DNA of 63,511 nt from positions 1-63,511 of the forward strand of contig NZ_AZDG01000014.1 of NCBI RefSeq assembly GCF_001434665.1. The letters are read 5' to 3'. This document shows positions 49,460 through 59,008 of this stretch, piece by piece. This DNA comes from Companilactobacillus tucceti DSM 20183 (GTDB lineage: Bacteria > Bacillota > Bacilli > Lactobacillales > Lactobacillaceae). The notes beneath the pieces are model-generated. The model made no database searches. It was not told the DNA's origin and worked only from the letters and a program-made list of their open reading frames with translations. The translations under genes and the position numbers were made by a program. Each line of letters begins with the position of its first letter. Position 1 is the first letter of the stretch.

Positions 49460-49512
49460 GATAACCTTTATAATCAATTTACAAAATAAATAGTTATGAA
49501 ATGAGGTAGCCA

Positions 49513-51459
49513 ATGAGCTTACTAGAATTAAAAGACGTAAAAAAGTCTTTTATGCTGGGAAAAAAGAAGTTCCCTGTCCTTAAAGGAATAAACTTAGAAC
49601 TTAATCGAGGAGAATTCGTCTCGATTTTAGGGGAATCCGGTGGTGGTAAAACTACCTTACTAAATACTATCGGTGGACTAGATTCTCAATTTGAAGGAGA
49701 TATTCTTGTAGACGGAAAATCCCTCAAAAAAGGATCTGACAAAGCACTGGACAATTATCGAAGTCATACTGTCGGTTTTGTCTTTCAAAGTTTTCACTTA
49801 ATTAGTCACTTAACTATTTTAGAAAATGTTTTGGTTCCTTTAGAAATGTCCTCACTAAGTAAATCAGAACGTGTAGAACGTGCTAAAGACCTTCTAAAAA
49901 AAGTCGGTTTGGAAGAACACGTTACTAAACATACCAATCAATTATCAGGTGGACAAAAGCAACGTGTTGCTATTGCGCGTGCTTTGGCAAATGATCCTGA
50001 AATAATCATTGCCGATGAACCTACTGGAGCTCTTGATTCTCAAAACACAGAAGAAGTTCTAAAAATTCTTGATGACATCGCTAAAGAAGGCAAACTAGTT
50101 ATTGCTGTTACCCACTCACAAACAGTAGCCGATTACGGAACTAGAATCGTCCACTTAGCTGATGGTGTTATTGATTCTGACAAAACTATTCGCGACAGTT
50201 ACAAAATTGAAGAAAATATCAATAGTAATAAAAAAATTACTCATCTAAGTTTCATGGATACTTTCAGATTGGCTTGGGAACATATGCTCTACACTAAAGG
50301 AAGAAATATTTTGATCATCCTTGGTGCTGCGATCGGTATTTTCTCAGTTATCTTAATGTTAGGTCTTGGTTCTGGTGTAACTGGCTATATCAATGGAGAA
50401 ATGACTAAGCAGATCAATCCCAATGCTATCCAAGTAACTAAGAACTTGCCTCAAAATGGAGCTAATTCCGATACAGATTCTATCAATATCACTAAATCCG
50501 ATATGAAGAATTTTAAAGATATCGATAATGTCCAAAAAGTTGAAAAAGCTTATTTCTTACAATCACCAAAATTAAATTACAATAAGAAAAATACTTCAAT
50601 ACCATATTTCCAAACTTGGAATAACACTGAAAAGACTGGTGATATAACTAAGGGATCTAAACCTTCAAACGGTGAGATCATCTTACTTAAATCAGATGCC
50701 CAAAAATTGGACAAAAAGCATTATAAGAACCTAGTCGGTAAAACCGTAAAAATATACATCTCTACATTAGATGACGATAAAAAGCCTACTCAAGTAGCAA
50801 TTGATCTAAAAGTATCAGGTATTATCAAATCCGGATCTTCCGCTATTACTTATGACACTTTGAAATCTGCTGCTAAAAAATCTAATGTTACTATTAAACC
50901 AAACTTTGCTACCTTAACTGTTAACGAAACAAAGAACGTTAAACCTGTTCAAGATAAAATAAAATCTTACCAGATGACAGTTAAGAATAAGAAACAAAAT
51001 AAATACATGATCACAGGTGTTGGTGCCATCATTGACCAACTTAATACTTATCTAAATCTAGCCTTTTACGTTCTAGCAGGTGTAGCTGGTATTTCATTGA
51101 TTGTTTCAGCCATCATGATCATTGTTGTTCTATATATCAGTGTTTCTGAACGTACTCAAGAAATTGGTATTCTTCGCGCCATCGGTGCTAGAAAGAAAGA
51201 TATTAGAAATATGTTCGTTTCTGAATCATTCTTAATTGGTTTAGTTTCTGGTGTCTTTGCGGTATTGATTGCTTATGGTGTTCAACTGCTGATAAATAAT
51301 GCCACCCAGAGCGCATTTAAAGCAACGATAGTCTCCATATCACCAGGAAATGCTATCTTTGGTATTGTTATTAGTATTATCATTAGTTTACTAGCCGCAC
51401 TAGCTCCTGCAAGACGTGCTGCTAAACTTGATCCTCGTGATTCACTAACAGATGAATAA
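49513..51459 (+). CDS. MacB-like ABC transporter, ATPase fused to FtsX permease
   Basis: 648 residues. The ATPase domain covers 1 to about 230: Walker A GESGGGKT at 40-47, signature [15 protein letters not shown], Walker [14 protein letters not shown]. The FtsX/MacB part follows: one helix at about 265-290, an extracytoplasmic domain of about 220 residues, then three helices from about 510 to 630 with [19 protein letters not shown], the conserved coupling loop. Export of peptides, or sensing of antimicrobial peptides, is known in relatives. No two-component genes nearby. GAGG precedes the ATG. Confidence 0.9.
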   Translation: MSLLELKDVKKSFMLGKKKFPVLKGINLELNRGEFVSILGESGGGKTTLLNTIGGLDSQFEGDILVDGKSLKKGSDKALDNYRSHTVGFVFQSFHLISHLTILENVLVPLEMSSLSKSERVERAKDLLKKVGLEEHVTKHTNQLSGGQKQRVAIARALANDPEIIIADEPTGALDSQNTEEVLKILDDIAKEGKLVIAVTHSQTVADYGTRIVHLADGVIDSDKTIRDSYKIEENINSNKKITHLSFMDTFRLAWEHMLYTKGRNILIILGAAIGIFSVILMLGLGSGVTGYINGEMTKQINPNAIQVTKNLPQNGANSDTDSINITKSDMKNFKDIDNVQKVEKAYFLQSPKLNYNKKNTSIPYFQTWNNTEKTGDITKGSKPSNGEIILLKSDAQKLDKKHYKNLVGKTVKIYISTLDDDKKPTQVAIDLKVSGIIKSGSSAITYDTLKSAAKKSNVTIKPNFATLTVNETKNVKPVQDKIKSYQMTVKNKKQNKYMITGVGAIIDQLNTYLNLAFYVLAGVAGISLIVSAIMIIVVLYISVSERTQEIGILRAIGARKKDIRNMFVSESFLIGLVSGVFAVLIAYGVQLLINNATQSAFKATIVSISPGNAIFGIVISIIISLLAALAPARRAAKLDPRDSLTDE

Positions 51460-51469
51460 TTAATTCGTT

Positions 51470-51503
51470 AGGGGCCGTGATATAAGTCACAGCTCCTTTT
51501 TTT
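51470..51503 (+). terminator. Family C hairpin (copy C4) after the ABC gene
   Basis: AGGGGCCGTGATATAAGTCACAGCTCCTTTTTTT, drawn as stem AGGGGC-GTGA / TCAC-GCTCCT and seven T. It follows the ABC stop by 10 bases and forms a unit with B5. Confidence 0.75.
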
Positions 51504-51512
51504 CAAAATTTT

Positions 51513-51636
51513 TATAGACTAAACGTGCGAGAAAAGGCTGCAACCTCCACATAGCCACGAGCCACAAATAATTGATAATACCAATCATTCATGTCTCTAG
51601 GCTATACGGTGGCAAACCACCTTTTCTCGCACTCTA
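51513..51636 (-). repeat. Family B repeat (copy B5)
   Basis: On the minus strand: AGAGTGCGAGAAAAGG, TTTGCCACCGTATAGCC (shortened by a few bases), then GTGGCTATGTGGAGGTTGCAG and CCTTTTCTCGCACGTTTAG. The outer arms pair exactly. Unlike most copies it does not start at a minus-strand stop codon. Confidence 0.8.
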
Positions 51637-51772
51637 TTTTTTTGTATAATTAAGTTTCAACAAAATCATTAATCAACAATTATGATGTTTTTGTGAACTT
51701 TACATAAGACATCTTTATGAACGTCCGTTTGTTTTGTATACTTATCTTTGTCAAAGTAATGGAGGAATAAAT

Positions 51773-53071
51773 ATGTTTTGTCCTAATTGTGGCCACAAGG
51801 TTGACCCTTCACAAAAATTTTGTGACAACTGTGGTGCTGCTTTAAAGAAAAAAAACACTGATGCTGATCTTAATACTGATGAACTTCATCAAGCTGAAGA
51901 TGACGATACCATTCGTTCACTTTCAGAGATTGAGGCCGAATTAAAAGCAACTGAAAATAAACCTGAGCCAAAAGTTCAACAAGCTCCCGCTCAACAAAAG
52001 GAATATAGTCATAAAGAGCCAGCAAAACCTGTTCATAATAGTGAACCGGAACATTATGATCCGGTTAAAACTTATGAGCGTACAAAATCTAGTCCTGAAG
52101 ATGCACTAGATGATAGAACTATGGCATACAATAAAAACGATTTTAGACAGGCTGCAAAAGTTTATCACGATCCATATACAAATAAACCTTATAAACCTTC
52201 AGAAGATCCGTTTAAGCCAACTAAGAGCAAACTTAAGAAACAACAAAAATTAAAGCAAAAAGAACAGGCAGAAAAACAAAGCGATGGTCTATTCTCAAAT
52301 ATGCTTAGTTTTGCCCGTAACAATAGTTACTTAAGTATCTTTGCGGTTATTATCACTGCAATTCTACTGGTTTTCAAACGAAATTATGGATGGATCGCCT
52401 TAGCAGTATTTATTCTGCTTTGGTTCTTAATGTCACAAATTAAGCATGGCAAAGAAGTTGGTTTAAATCAGAAGTTCTCACATTCAAATGAAAAAGACGA
52501 TGATTCAAATGAGAACTATACTTCAAATAGTTATGATCAACCAAGAGAATATCAACGTCCAAGTCACCAAAAACAACCAACACACAAAAAGGAACATAAG
52601 ATAAGAGATGCTAGTCGTGGTAAAAACTCTCGACAGATCCTAATTATTATTTCCTCAGTTATAGGCTTTATTTCGTCTGTTGGTGGGCCATTTATAAATG
52701 GAACTTCACTATCAAGTACAATTGCTTCTGCTGCTAATTACACGGCAAATCTTGGTGCGCAAACTGTCTTGATTATGAATATTTCTTCTGCAATTCGCTT
52801 GATCTGTTTCATTTCACCAGTAATAACTTTAATTGCTGCATGTTTTAGATCACATGGTAGTATCAGAATAGTTAGAATTTTTACATTTTTACCAACAATA
52901 ATTTATGTATTGGTATATGCTATTTTCTCATCCGGCGTAGTAAATTCTGCTGCTATTACTGGTCAAACTGTTGTTGGTGGAACGGTATTCGGATACAGTT
53001 TCTATGTTCTTCTAATAACTTCAGTGATATCACTAATTTTGGCCTATACTTTAAGACCAATCCAAAGATAA
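51773..53071 (+). CDS. Zinc-ribbon membrane protein
   Basis: 432 residues. The zinc ribbon CPNCGHKVDPSQKFCDNCG opens the protein. A long disordered, charged region follows (about 25-175). Two membrane helices lie near 180-225, then a second charged Ser/His/Gln-rich linker (about 230-290) and four helices at about 292-430. The ribbon and linkers are probably cytoplasmic. Function unknown; similar proteins in lactobacilli are unassigned. GGAGG precedes the ATG at 51773; a longer frame from 51734 includes the promoter-like region. Confidence 0.8.
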   Translation: MFCPNCGHKVDPSQKFCDNCGAALKKKNTDADLNTDELHQAEDDDTIRSLSEIEAELKATENKPEPKVQQAPAQQKEYSHKEPAKPVHNSEPEHYDPVKTYERTKSSPEDALDDRTMAYNKNDFRQAAKVYHDPYTNKPYKPSEDPFKPTKSKLKKQQKLKQKEQAEKQSDGLFSNMLSFARNNSYLSIFAVIITAILLVFKRNYGWIALAVFILLWFLMSQIKHGKEVGLNQKFSHSNEKDDDSNENYTSNSYDQPREYQRPSHQKQPTHKKEHKIRDASRGKNSRQILIIISSVIGFISSVGGPFINGTSLSSTIASAANYTANLGAQTVLIMNISSAIRLICFISPVITLIAACFRSHGSIRIVRIFTFLPTIIYVLVYAIFSSGVVNSAAITGQTVVGGTVFGYSFYVLLITSVISLILAYTLRPIQR

Positions 53072-53101
53072 AAAAAACGACTTTTTCGAGTCGTTTTTTT
53101 T
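53070..53101 (+). terminator. Terminator after the zinc-ribbon gene
   Basis: AAAAAAACGAC/GTCGTTTTTTT with a TTTTTCGA loop. Confidence 0.88.
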
Positions 53102-53127
53102 GTATATTCGACAAAATAAGCTATAAT
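53100..53127 (+). promoter_or_regulatory. Promoter for the candidate small RNA
   Basis: TTGTAT (53100-53105), 16 bases, TATAAT (53122-53127). No coding start follows for over 300 bases. Confidence 0.45.
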
Positions 53128-53133
53128 TCAAGG

Positions 53134-53312
53134 TAAGAAAATCAAATATGTTTAAACATATTTGATTTTCGACAACCTCATTGCTTTACTAGACCTAAAG
53201 AATGAGGACGTAGCTACCAAAACCTCAACAGTTTAAAAGAAACTGCAGTTGCGGCAGTTACCTAGCTTCATGAATGGGATAGAATAAGGGGCCTAGCCCC
53301 TTATTTTTAAAT
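53134..53312 (+). ncRNA. Candidate structured small RNA, about 178 nt
   Basis: Bounded by a consensus -10 and a strong terminator, with no reading frame of note. In order: a perfect 34-bp palindrome of GAAAATCAAATATGTTT (53137-53170); stem CCTCATT/AATGAGG (53175-53208); stem AACTGC/GCAGTT (53240-53258); terminator AATAAGGGGC-CTA-GCCCCTTATT with TTTTT (53284-53310). I tested it by eye against tmRNA, SRP RNA, RNase P and 6S and see none of their hallmarks. Whether it is made is not known. Confidence 0.45.
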
Positions 53313-53451
53313 CAATATACGGGGATGAAAAGTCGATACTAGAGATTAAATATTTTACTCGGCTTAGTCAGTTTCATGTGCTGACTCGACCATTTGAATA
53401 AACCCTCCTGATACATTACAACTACTAATACGTTTCCCAATAGGTGATCAT

Positions 53452-53553
53452 ATGCAACGAATAATATTAGGTTCAATGTTAATTCTATTAACCATTGGCC
53501 TTACCTCCCTGGGAATTATATACACCAAATTTAAAATAAGAAATGCTTCCTAA
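53452..53553 (+). CDS. 33-residue single-helix membrane peptide, unknown
   Basis: Short frame with ATG preceded by AGGTGAT. The peptide begins MQRIILGSMLILLTIG, with a hydrophobic helix at about 4-23, and ends with a basic segment KFKIRNAS. Followed directly by a terminator, which supports a real gene. It resembles small regulatory or toxin-like membrane peptides only in general form. No family recognised. Confidence 0.45.
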   Translation: MQRIILGSMLILLTIGLTSLGIIYTKFKIRNAS

Positions 53554-53588
53554 AAAAGGCTCTTGAGATAACTCTCAGGAGTCTTTTC
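53554..53588. terminator. Terminator between the small peptide and the esterase gene
   Basis: AAAGGCTCTTGAG and CTCAGGAGTCTTTT pair with a short loop. It can end both convergent genes. Confidence 0.78.
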
Positions 53589-53590
53589 GT

Positions 53591-54478
53591 TTACTTCATA
53601 TATTTTATAAACCAATTTACAACTTGTTGAATAACTTCATCTTGATGCCATTCGATAGTACCGTGACCAGCATTTCTAATCATAACTAACTCAGTATCAA
53701 CATTTTCATCTTTTAAAGCTTCGTACATTTTTTTACTTTGAGATGGTGATACTAACGTATCTTGATCTCCTGCCATCAACAACATTGGCGGTAAATTTTT
53801 CCTAACATAGTACATTGGACTAGCTATTTTAGCATTTTGAATATTTTTTTGAATAGACAAGAACGGATGCACACTGATATTAAGTCCATTCAGCAAGACA
53901 GCTTCTGGAGATGCTGGTGATTTGTGACTATTCTTAATATTTTCACTAAAGTCCGATCCAACAGTCAACAAGTCACTCAATCCATATAGCGAAACAACTG
54001 TTTTTACTGCCTCGGAAATTCCTAGATTATCACCCTTACTAAATTCTTTAGAATCAGCAACTGCAACCATCTGAGCTAAATATCCGCCAGCTGAATCTCC
54101 TAAAACTCCAATCCTATCAGGATCGATATTAAATTCCTCACTATGTACTCTTAAATATCTTAATGCGGCTTTACCATCGATCACTAAATCAGGAAAGACA
54201 CTAGGAATAACTCTGTATTGTGCACTAGCAACCACAAATCCAGCACGAGCTAATGCGTATCGAAAATCTATAAACTTATGATAATCAGATTTAGTAAAAC
54301 CACCACCAGGAAAATAGAGTATAGCTGGATGTGGCTTACTATTTCTTGGAACTAGTAAACTCATTTTCAATTCATTTATAACGTGTGAATCGTTTGTGTT
54401 GCCAAAGTTTTGTTCATAAACAACATCACGAAATTCATCTATTATTTCTTGATTAACAGATACTTCGATACTTTTCAT
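53591..54478 (-). CDS. Alpha/beta hydrolase, hormone-sensitive lipase-like esterase
   Basis: 295 residues. The oxyanion motif appears as YFPGGGFTKSDYH (HGGG variant with Pro). The nucleophile Ser is in VLGDSAGGYLAQM (about 150), the acid in MAGDQDTLVSP and the His in NAGHGTIEWHQ. The family hydrolyses short acyl esters. It begins 8 bases after the glycerophosphodiesterase stop and is probably co-transcribed with it. No signal peptide, so cytoplasmic. Confidence 0.87.
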   Translation of the reverse strand: MKSIEVSVNQEIIDEFRDVVYEQNFGNTNDSHVINELKMSLLVPRNSKPHPAILYFPGGGFTKSDYHKFIDFRYALARAGFVVASAQYRVIPSVFPDLVIDGKAALRYLRVHSEEFNIDPDRIGVLGDSAGGYLAQMVAVADSKEFSKGDNLGISEAVKTVVSLYGLSDLLTVGSDFSENIKNSHKSPASPEAVLLNGLNISVHPFLSIQKNIQNAKIASPMYYVRKNLPPMLLMAGDQDTLVSPSQSKKMYEALKDENVDTELVMIRNAGHGTIEWHQDEVIQQVVNWFIKYMK

Positions 54479-54486
54479 TCTATCGC

Positions 54487-55233
54487 CTAGCTTTCAATTA
54501 AAAAATTCATTCTATCAGCAATATTAGTAAAAATCCCATCGACTCCATATGAGAACAATTCTCGAGCCCGGCTAATACTGTCAACTGTCCAAACATTTAT
54601 CTGATAACCATAATCTTGCATCTTTTTTATTTTTTCTTTAGTTAGACCATTTGAATCAGGATGAATGATTTTAGCATGACAGGCTTGCATAGTTAAATTC
54701 CAATCTTCCTTTAAACCTACTTCATCAAACAAAACAGCGTATTTCAAATCAGGTTTTAACTTATACATTTTTTCTAACATGATCGGATTAAAACTAGAAA
54801 TAATCAAATCAACATTATCATCCAAACGATCCAATGCTTCAGCAAATTGTTTAACTAGACTATCAGCTAAATAGTTAGCGTCATCCCCAACGACACCTTT
54901 TAGCTCGATATTAGCGTTTAACTTATGAATATTTAAAAAGTCGATCAATTGACCTAAAGTGGGTATCTTTTCACCACGATACTTTTCAGCAAACCAATAA
55001 CCTGCGTCCGCATTTTTAACATCACTACTATCTAAAGTTTCAATCGACCCTGTGCGATTAGTAGTTCTATTCAATTTATCATCATGAATAATAAAGACTT
55101 GTTCATCTTTAGTTATACTCAAATCTGTTTCAAGCCAATCGATTCCATAATTTATCACTTCATTGAATGAAGCCATAGTATTTTCAGGCGCTAACGTCGG
55201 AATCCCTCTATGAGCAAATATTTTTTTAGTCAT
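54487..55233 (-). CDS. Glycerophosphodiester phosphodiesterase
   Basis: 248-residue soluble enzyme splitting glycerophosphodiesters to glycerol-3-phosphate and an alcohol. FAHRGIPTLAPENTMASF holds the catalytic His and the PENT motif. LETDLSITKDEQVFIIHDDKLNRTT holds the metal Glu-x-Asp and second His. INVWTVDSISRARELFSYGVDGIFTN ends the barrel. No signal peptide. GGAGG precedes the ATG at 55233; the longer frame to 55254 includes it. Confidence 0.9.
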   Translation of the reverse strand: MTKKIFAHRGIPTLAPENTMASFNEVINYGIDWLETDLSITKDEQVFIIHDDKLNRTTNRTGSIETLDSSDVKNADAGYWFAEKYRGEKIPTLGQLIDFLNIHKLNANIELKGVVGDDANYLADSLVKQFAEALDRLDDNVDLIISSFNPIMLEKMYKLKPDLKYAVLFDEVGLKEDWNLTMQACHAKIIHPDSNGLTKEKIKKMQDYGYQINVWTVDSISRARELFSYGVDGIFTNIADRMNFLIES

Positions 55234-55281
55234 AATAATCCTCCATGATGTCATTATAGGCTAATTTCAATAAAATAAAAT

Positions 55282-55325
55282 ATCCCTTAGAAACACAAAT
55301 CAAAAGATTCGTGCTCCTAAAGGAC
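55282..55325 (-). terminator. Terminator after nagA
   Basis: On the minus strand TCCTTTAGGAGCACGAATC pairs with GATTTGTGTTTCTAAGGGA around TTTT, followed by TATTTTATTTTA. Confidence 0.8.
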
Positions 55326-55349
55326 AATGTATTTATTATCTGATTTTAA

Positions 55350-56507
55350 TTAAGCCTTGTATCTTGATTCACCATCTAAGTATGTTTCTGACAAGCTCAT
55401 GTCATCATCCAAAATAATGAAATCAGCATCATGTCCTGGTGTGATAGAACCACACTTGTCAGCAATCTTAGAACTCTTAGCAGGTACGTAACTACCCATT
55501 GTTACAGCTTCTTCTTCTGTAGCGATGTTCCAATCAACAACATTCTTGATAGCATCTTTAAGAAGTAAAATACTTCCAGCTAAGTTATGAGGTTCTTCTT
55601 GCAATCTTACTTGTCCATCAGCAACAGTAACAGGTAATTCACCCAATACATATTCGCCATCTGGCATTAATCCAGCACTCATACAGTCAGTGATAAGTGC
55701 AATATGTTCTGGAGTCTTTTTGTCGATAAGGATTCTTGCAGCATATGGTTGAACATGATGTCCGTCACAGATAAGTTCGTCATCAACAAAGTTCATTGAC
55801 ATAGCAGCTCCGACCATACCTGGTTGGCGATGGTTCAAACCACTCATACCATTGTATGCATGTGTAAATCCTGAAGCACCGGCTTCAACACAAGCCTTAG
55901 CTTGTTCAAATGTGGCTGATGAATGACCTAGTGTAACAGCAACATCATCTGATGCAACAGCACTAGTGAATTCAACAGAACCTTTTCTTTCTGGAGCAAT
56001 TGAGATCTTCTTGATCATACCCTGAGCAGCTTCTTGCCATTCTTCAAACTCTTTAACATCAGGATCTCTGAAATACTTAGGATTTTGAGCACCCTTATGT
56101 TCTTCTGTATAGAAAGGTCCTTCAAAATGGATACCGCGTACTTTAGCACCAGTAGCTTTTTGATAGTTTTCACCGATCATACGGCAAGTTTCCATTAATT
56201 GTTCATGAGAAGCTGTCAAAGTTGTTGGCAACCATGATGTAACACCAGCCTTCAATAGGCCTTCTGACATTTCATTGATTTTTGTCCAATCATTGTCCAT
56301 AACATCATTTCCAACAAGTCCATGAATATGTGTATCAACAAGTCCTGGGGCAACCATTTTATCAGAATAGTCGACGATCTTACCTTCTGGCTTATTGTCC
56401 TCTGTGTAGAAAGCACCGAATTTACCGTCATCAGTAATTTCTAAGTAGCCACCATTTTCAGTCGTGTTCTTCAAAAAGAATTTTTTAGCATGAATGTAAT
56501 ATGTCAT
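55350..56507 (-). CDS. nagA: N-acetylglucosamine-6-phosphate deacetylase
   Basis: 385-residue amidohydrolase converting GlcNAc-6-P to GlcN-6-P and acetate. VDTHIHGLVGNDVMD has the first metal His pair, IHFEGPF the metal Glu at about 124, VTLGHSSATFEQA and FTHAYNGMSGL the two further His, and LITDCMSAG the catalytic Asp. GHDADFIILDDD closes. It completes the route from NanE but lies 20 kb from the nan cluster. GGAGGAG precedes the ATG. Single gene. Confidence 0.93.
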   Translation of the reverse strand: MTYYIHAKKFFLKNTTENGGYLEITDDGKFGAFYTEDNKPEGKIVDYSDKMVAPGLVDTHIHGLVGNDVMDNDWTKINEMSEGLLKAGVTSWLPTTLTASHEQLMETCRMIGENYQKATGAKVRGIHFEGPFYTEEHKGAQNPKYFRDPDVKEFEEWQEAAQGMIKKISIAPERKGSVEFTSAVASDDVAVTLGHSSATFEQAKACVEAGASGFTHAYNGMSGLNHRQPGMVGAAMSMNFVDDELICDGHHVQPYAARILIDKKTPEHIALITDCMSAGLMPDGEYVLGELPVTVADGQVRLQEEPHNLAGSILLLKDAIKNVVDWNIATEEEAVTMGSYVPAKSSKIADKCGSITPGHDADFIILDDDMSLSETYLDGESRYKA

Positions 56508-56633
56508 TATTCAGTCTCCTCCAAGTTATAAATTCATTATAACAATCATTAATGGTCTATACCAGATTGATTTAAGAATTTTTTCGTGCAATTTCATTTT
56601 CACGCTATCTAATAGATATGTAAATCTAAAAAA

Positions 56634-56668
56634 ATAAAAAAACATATCGATTTTTCATTCGATATGCT
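56634..56668 (-). terminator. Terminator after ddl
   Basis: On the minus strand GCATATCGA/TCGATATG with an ATGAAAAA loop, followed by TTTTTTTATTTTTTT. Confidence 0.87.
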
Positions 56669-56677
56669 TCTCCATAA

Positions 56678-57730
56678 TTACTTAGCTTCTTCATATAATC
56701 TGATTTTGCTCTTAATAATTCTCTCACAAAGATCTGGATATGAAATACCAACAGCTTCTGCTTCTCTTGGCATCAATGAACGTGGCGTCATACCTGGCAA
56801 TGTGTTTGCTTCCATTACGTATAATTCACTGTCACGTAATAAGAAGTCAACACGACCATAGTTACTCATAGCTAAAGCATCAAATGTTTCTTTAGTCATT
56901 TCTTGCATACGCTTATGAGTTTCGTCATCCAATTCTGGAGGTGTAATAAAGTGAGTTACACTGTTGTCTTGGAATTTGTGATCAAAGTCATACCAACCTG
57001 TATCAACAGTGATCTCAACAGCAGGTAAAACTAAACCATCAACGATGGCAACTGAGAATTCTCTACCTTTGATATATTCTTCGATCAATACTTCAGTATC
57101 AAATTGCAAAGCGTCTTCGATAGAAGAACCTAATTCAGATGCATCTCTAACGATATGTGTACCAACACTAGAACCACCATTTGAAGGTTTAACTACCATT
57201 GGGAAACCAAATGGAATATCTTCTTCTTTGATATCAGGTGTCTTAGTTGTTGTGTAGTCAGCTGTTTGAATATGCTTTTGAACAAATACTTCTTTAGAGA
57301 ACTTCTTATCCATAGCAATACCTGAAGCTAAACTGCCACTTCCTGTATAACGAATGTCAAAGACATCAAACATTGCTTGCATCTTACCATTTTCGCCATC
57401 TTCACCGTGAAGTCCCATGTAGACAATATCGGCATGTTGACAAATTTTTAAAACATTTTTACCAAGCAATCCCTTAGTTCCGTCGGTACGCAATGCTTCG
57501 ATTTTTTCGTTTGTTAAAACTTCATCATCAATAATCATTTTTGATTCGTCTTCTGGTTCAGTAATGAATAGATCGTCGATCTTATCTTCATCAACATCTT
57601 CACCTAAAAATGAATCAACATAAGCTACCTTATAGCCTTTACTTCTTAATGCGTTTGTAATTTTAGCACCTGATGAAAGAGAAACGTTTCTCTCGGTACT
57701 TTTACCACCTGAAAGGACAACAATTTTCAT
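56678..57730 (-). CDS. ddl: D-alanine--D-alanine/D-lactate ligase, Phe-type
   Basis: 350-residue ATP-grasp ligase for peptidoglycan precursors. VVLSGGKSTERNVSLSSG is the first signature, with the Glu of the triad. GLHGEDGENGKMQAMF, VVKPSNGGSSVG (P-loop) and YVMEANTLPGMTPRS complete the family set. In the omega loop the sequence reads WYDFDHKF with Phe253 where E. coli DdlB has Tyr216. Phe at this place is known to shift activity to D-Ala-D-Lac, so intrinsic glycopeptide resistance is expected. AATAGGTG lies before the ATG. Confidence 0.93.
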   Translation of the reverse strand: MKIVVLSGGKSTERNVSLSSGAKITNALRSKGYKVAYVDSFLGEDVDEDKIDDLFITEPEDESKMIIDDEVLTNEKIEALRTDGTKGLLGKNVLKICQHADIVYMGLHGEDGENGKMQAMFDVFDIRYTGSGSLASGIAMDKKFSKEVFVQKHIQTADYTTTKTPDIKEEDIPFGFPMVVKPSNGGSSVGTHIVRDASELGSSIEDALQFDTEVLIEEYIKGREFSVAIVDGLVLPAVEITVDTGWYDFDHKFQDNSVTHFITPPELDDETHKRMQEMTKETFDALAMSNYGRVDFLLRDSELYVMEANTLPGMTPRSLMPREAEAVGISYPDLCERIIKSKIRLYEEAK

Positions 57731-57910
57731 TGTTCGTTCACCTATTCTTTCTTTATTTTAAAAATTATTTAAGCGATTTCCTAGAACCTATAGAATACCA
57801 CAAAACGGATTTAGTGACTATTTTGAAACTCATCAAGTTTAAAAATTATCGCTAAGTTCTCGAATTTTTCACATATTTTTGGTTTAATGTGGAGTAAGGA
57901 GGATTTAGCC

Positions 57911-58855
57911 TTGAAAAAGTTAAATATTGTTTTACTTAGTTTAGTATCTTTAATCACACTAGGAATCTTTAGTTCCCAAAGTGTAAAAGCTGATAGTTTA
58001 GACGATCAACCTGTTATGACTTTAGGAACGTCGCTGACTGACAGCCAAAAGCAAGGTACAATAGATGCTTTGTCTTCTCAAATCAACAACAGTAATTATA
58101 AGACTATTACCGTCAATGGTGACACTTTAGTTAAATATTTAAATCCCAGCGGTAGTTCTTTTACAAGTAACTCTGGTGTTTGGTCATCTGCTTTGATCGA
58201 AAAAACTTCATCAGGTTCAGGTATCAATGTAAAAATCGTCAACTATAATGGCAGTAATAATATAACTACCATCACAGCTGACCAATATAGAAATGCTGCA
58301 ATCACTGCTGGTATAAGTGATGCTAATATTTATGTCACTTCTGCTACCAAGATTGACGGATCTGGTGCCTTAGCCGGTATCTATGCTGCATACTCAAATT
58401 CAGGTGACACCTTAAACCAAAGCCAAGTCAATGCAGCTCAAAACGAAATGGGTGTTTTAAGTAACATCACTGATGCTAACAAAGGTACTGATGGATATAC
58501 CGATAAACAATTAAATAATGCTGTTGCTGGTATGAAATCTGATATTGCCCAAAAGGATACAAATATTACTGTTAACCAAATCACTACGATTGTTAATAAC
58601 AACCTTGAAAAAAACGATTTACAAAATATAATTACCGATAATCAAAAACAAAAGATCATCAACTTGATGGTTGAAATTAGAGATTCCGGTGCATTGAAAA
58701 ATTCAAACTTCAAAGATCAAGCAAGTAAATTAAGTAGTGATATTACAAGTAAAGCTAAAAATATATTCAATAATCTAAACACTCAAGAAAATCGTAATTT
58801 CCTACAAAAGATTTGGGACGGAATCGTTTCATTCTTCCAGGGATTATTTAATTAA
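57911..58855 (+). CDS. DUF1002 family secreted protein
   Basis: 314 residues. The signal peptide ends at SVKA (about 26). A DUF1002 (YpuA) domain begins MTLGTSLTDSQKQGTIDAL and continues NGDTLVKYLNPSG, EKTSSGSGINVKI and NIYVTSATKIDGSGALAGIYAAY. The C-terminus is helical and ends WDGIVSFFQGLFN, amphipathic. Function unknown; extracellular. The start is TTG at 57911, eight bases after AAGGAGG; an ATG at 57887 would put that site inside the gene. Directly followed by repeat A10. Confidence 0.87.
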   Translation: MKKLNIVLLSLVSLITLGIFSSQSVKADSLDDQPVMTLGTSLTDSQKQGTIDALSSQINNSNYKTITVNGDTLVKYLNPSGSSFTSNSGVWSSALIEKTSSGSGINVKIVNYNGSNNITTITADQYRNAAITAGISDANIYVTSATKIDGSGALAGIYAAYSNSGDTLNQSQVNAAQNEMGVLSNITDANKGTDGYTDKQLNNAVAGMKSDIAQKDTNITVNQITTIVNNNLEKNDLQNIITDNQKQKIINLMVEIRDSGALKNSNFKDQASKLSSDITSKAKNIFNNLNTQENRNFLQKIWDGIVSFFQGLFN

Positions 58856-58974
58856 AGAGTGCGATGAAACACGTTCAGCTTTCGAGCATTAAGACAAAGG
58901 ACCCTATCAATCCGATTTTGGATTGATAGGGTCCTTTGCTTTAAGCGGAAAAAGTTGTGTGTCATTGCACGTTT
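58856..58974 (+). repeat. Family A repeat (copy A10)
   Basis: Starts at the stop: AGAGTGCGATGAAACACG, TCAGCTTTCGAGCATTAAG, central stem CAAAGGACCCTATCAATCC with its partner, TTTAAGCGGAAAAAG, TTGTGTGTCATTGCACGTTTA. The central stem differs from A6-A8 but pairs fully. Confidence 0.84.
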
Positions 58975-59008
58975 ATGTCGCAGTTTCCTATCCTCATTCT
59001 TTTAAATA

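Noticed and set aside
49513-51459. BceAB-type bacitracin module
   Set aside because: ATPase and permease are fused and the extracytoplasmic domain is of MacB size; no sensor kinase or regulator genes are next to it.
53134-53312. 6S RNA, SRP RNA or tmRNA
   Set aside because: No tRNA-like end, no SRP GGAAG-type loop and no single long bulged stem joining both ends.
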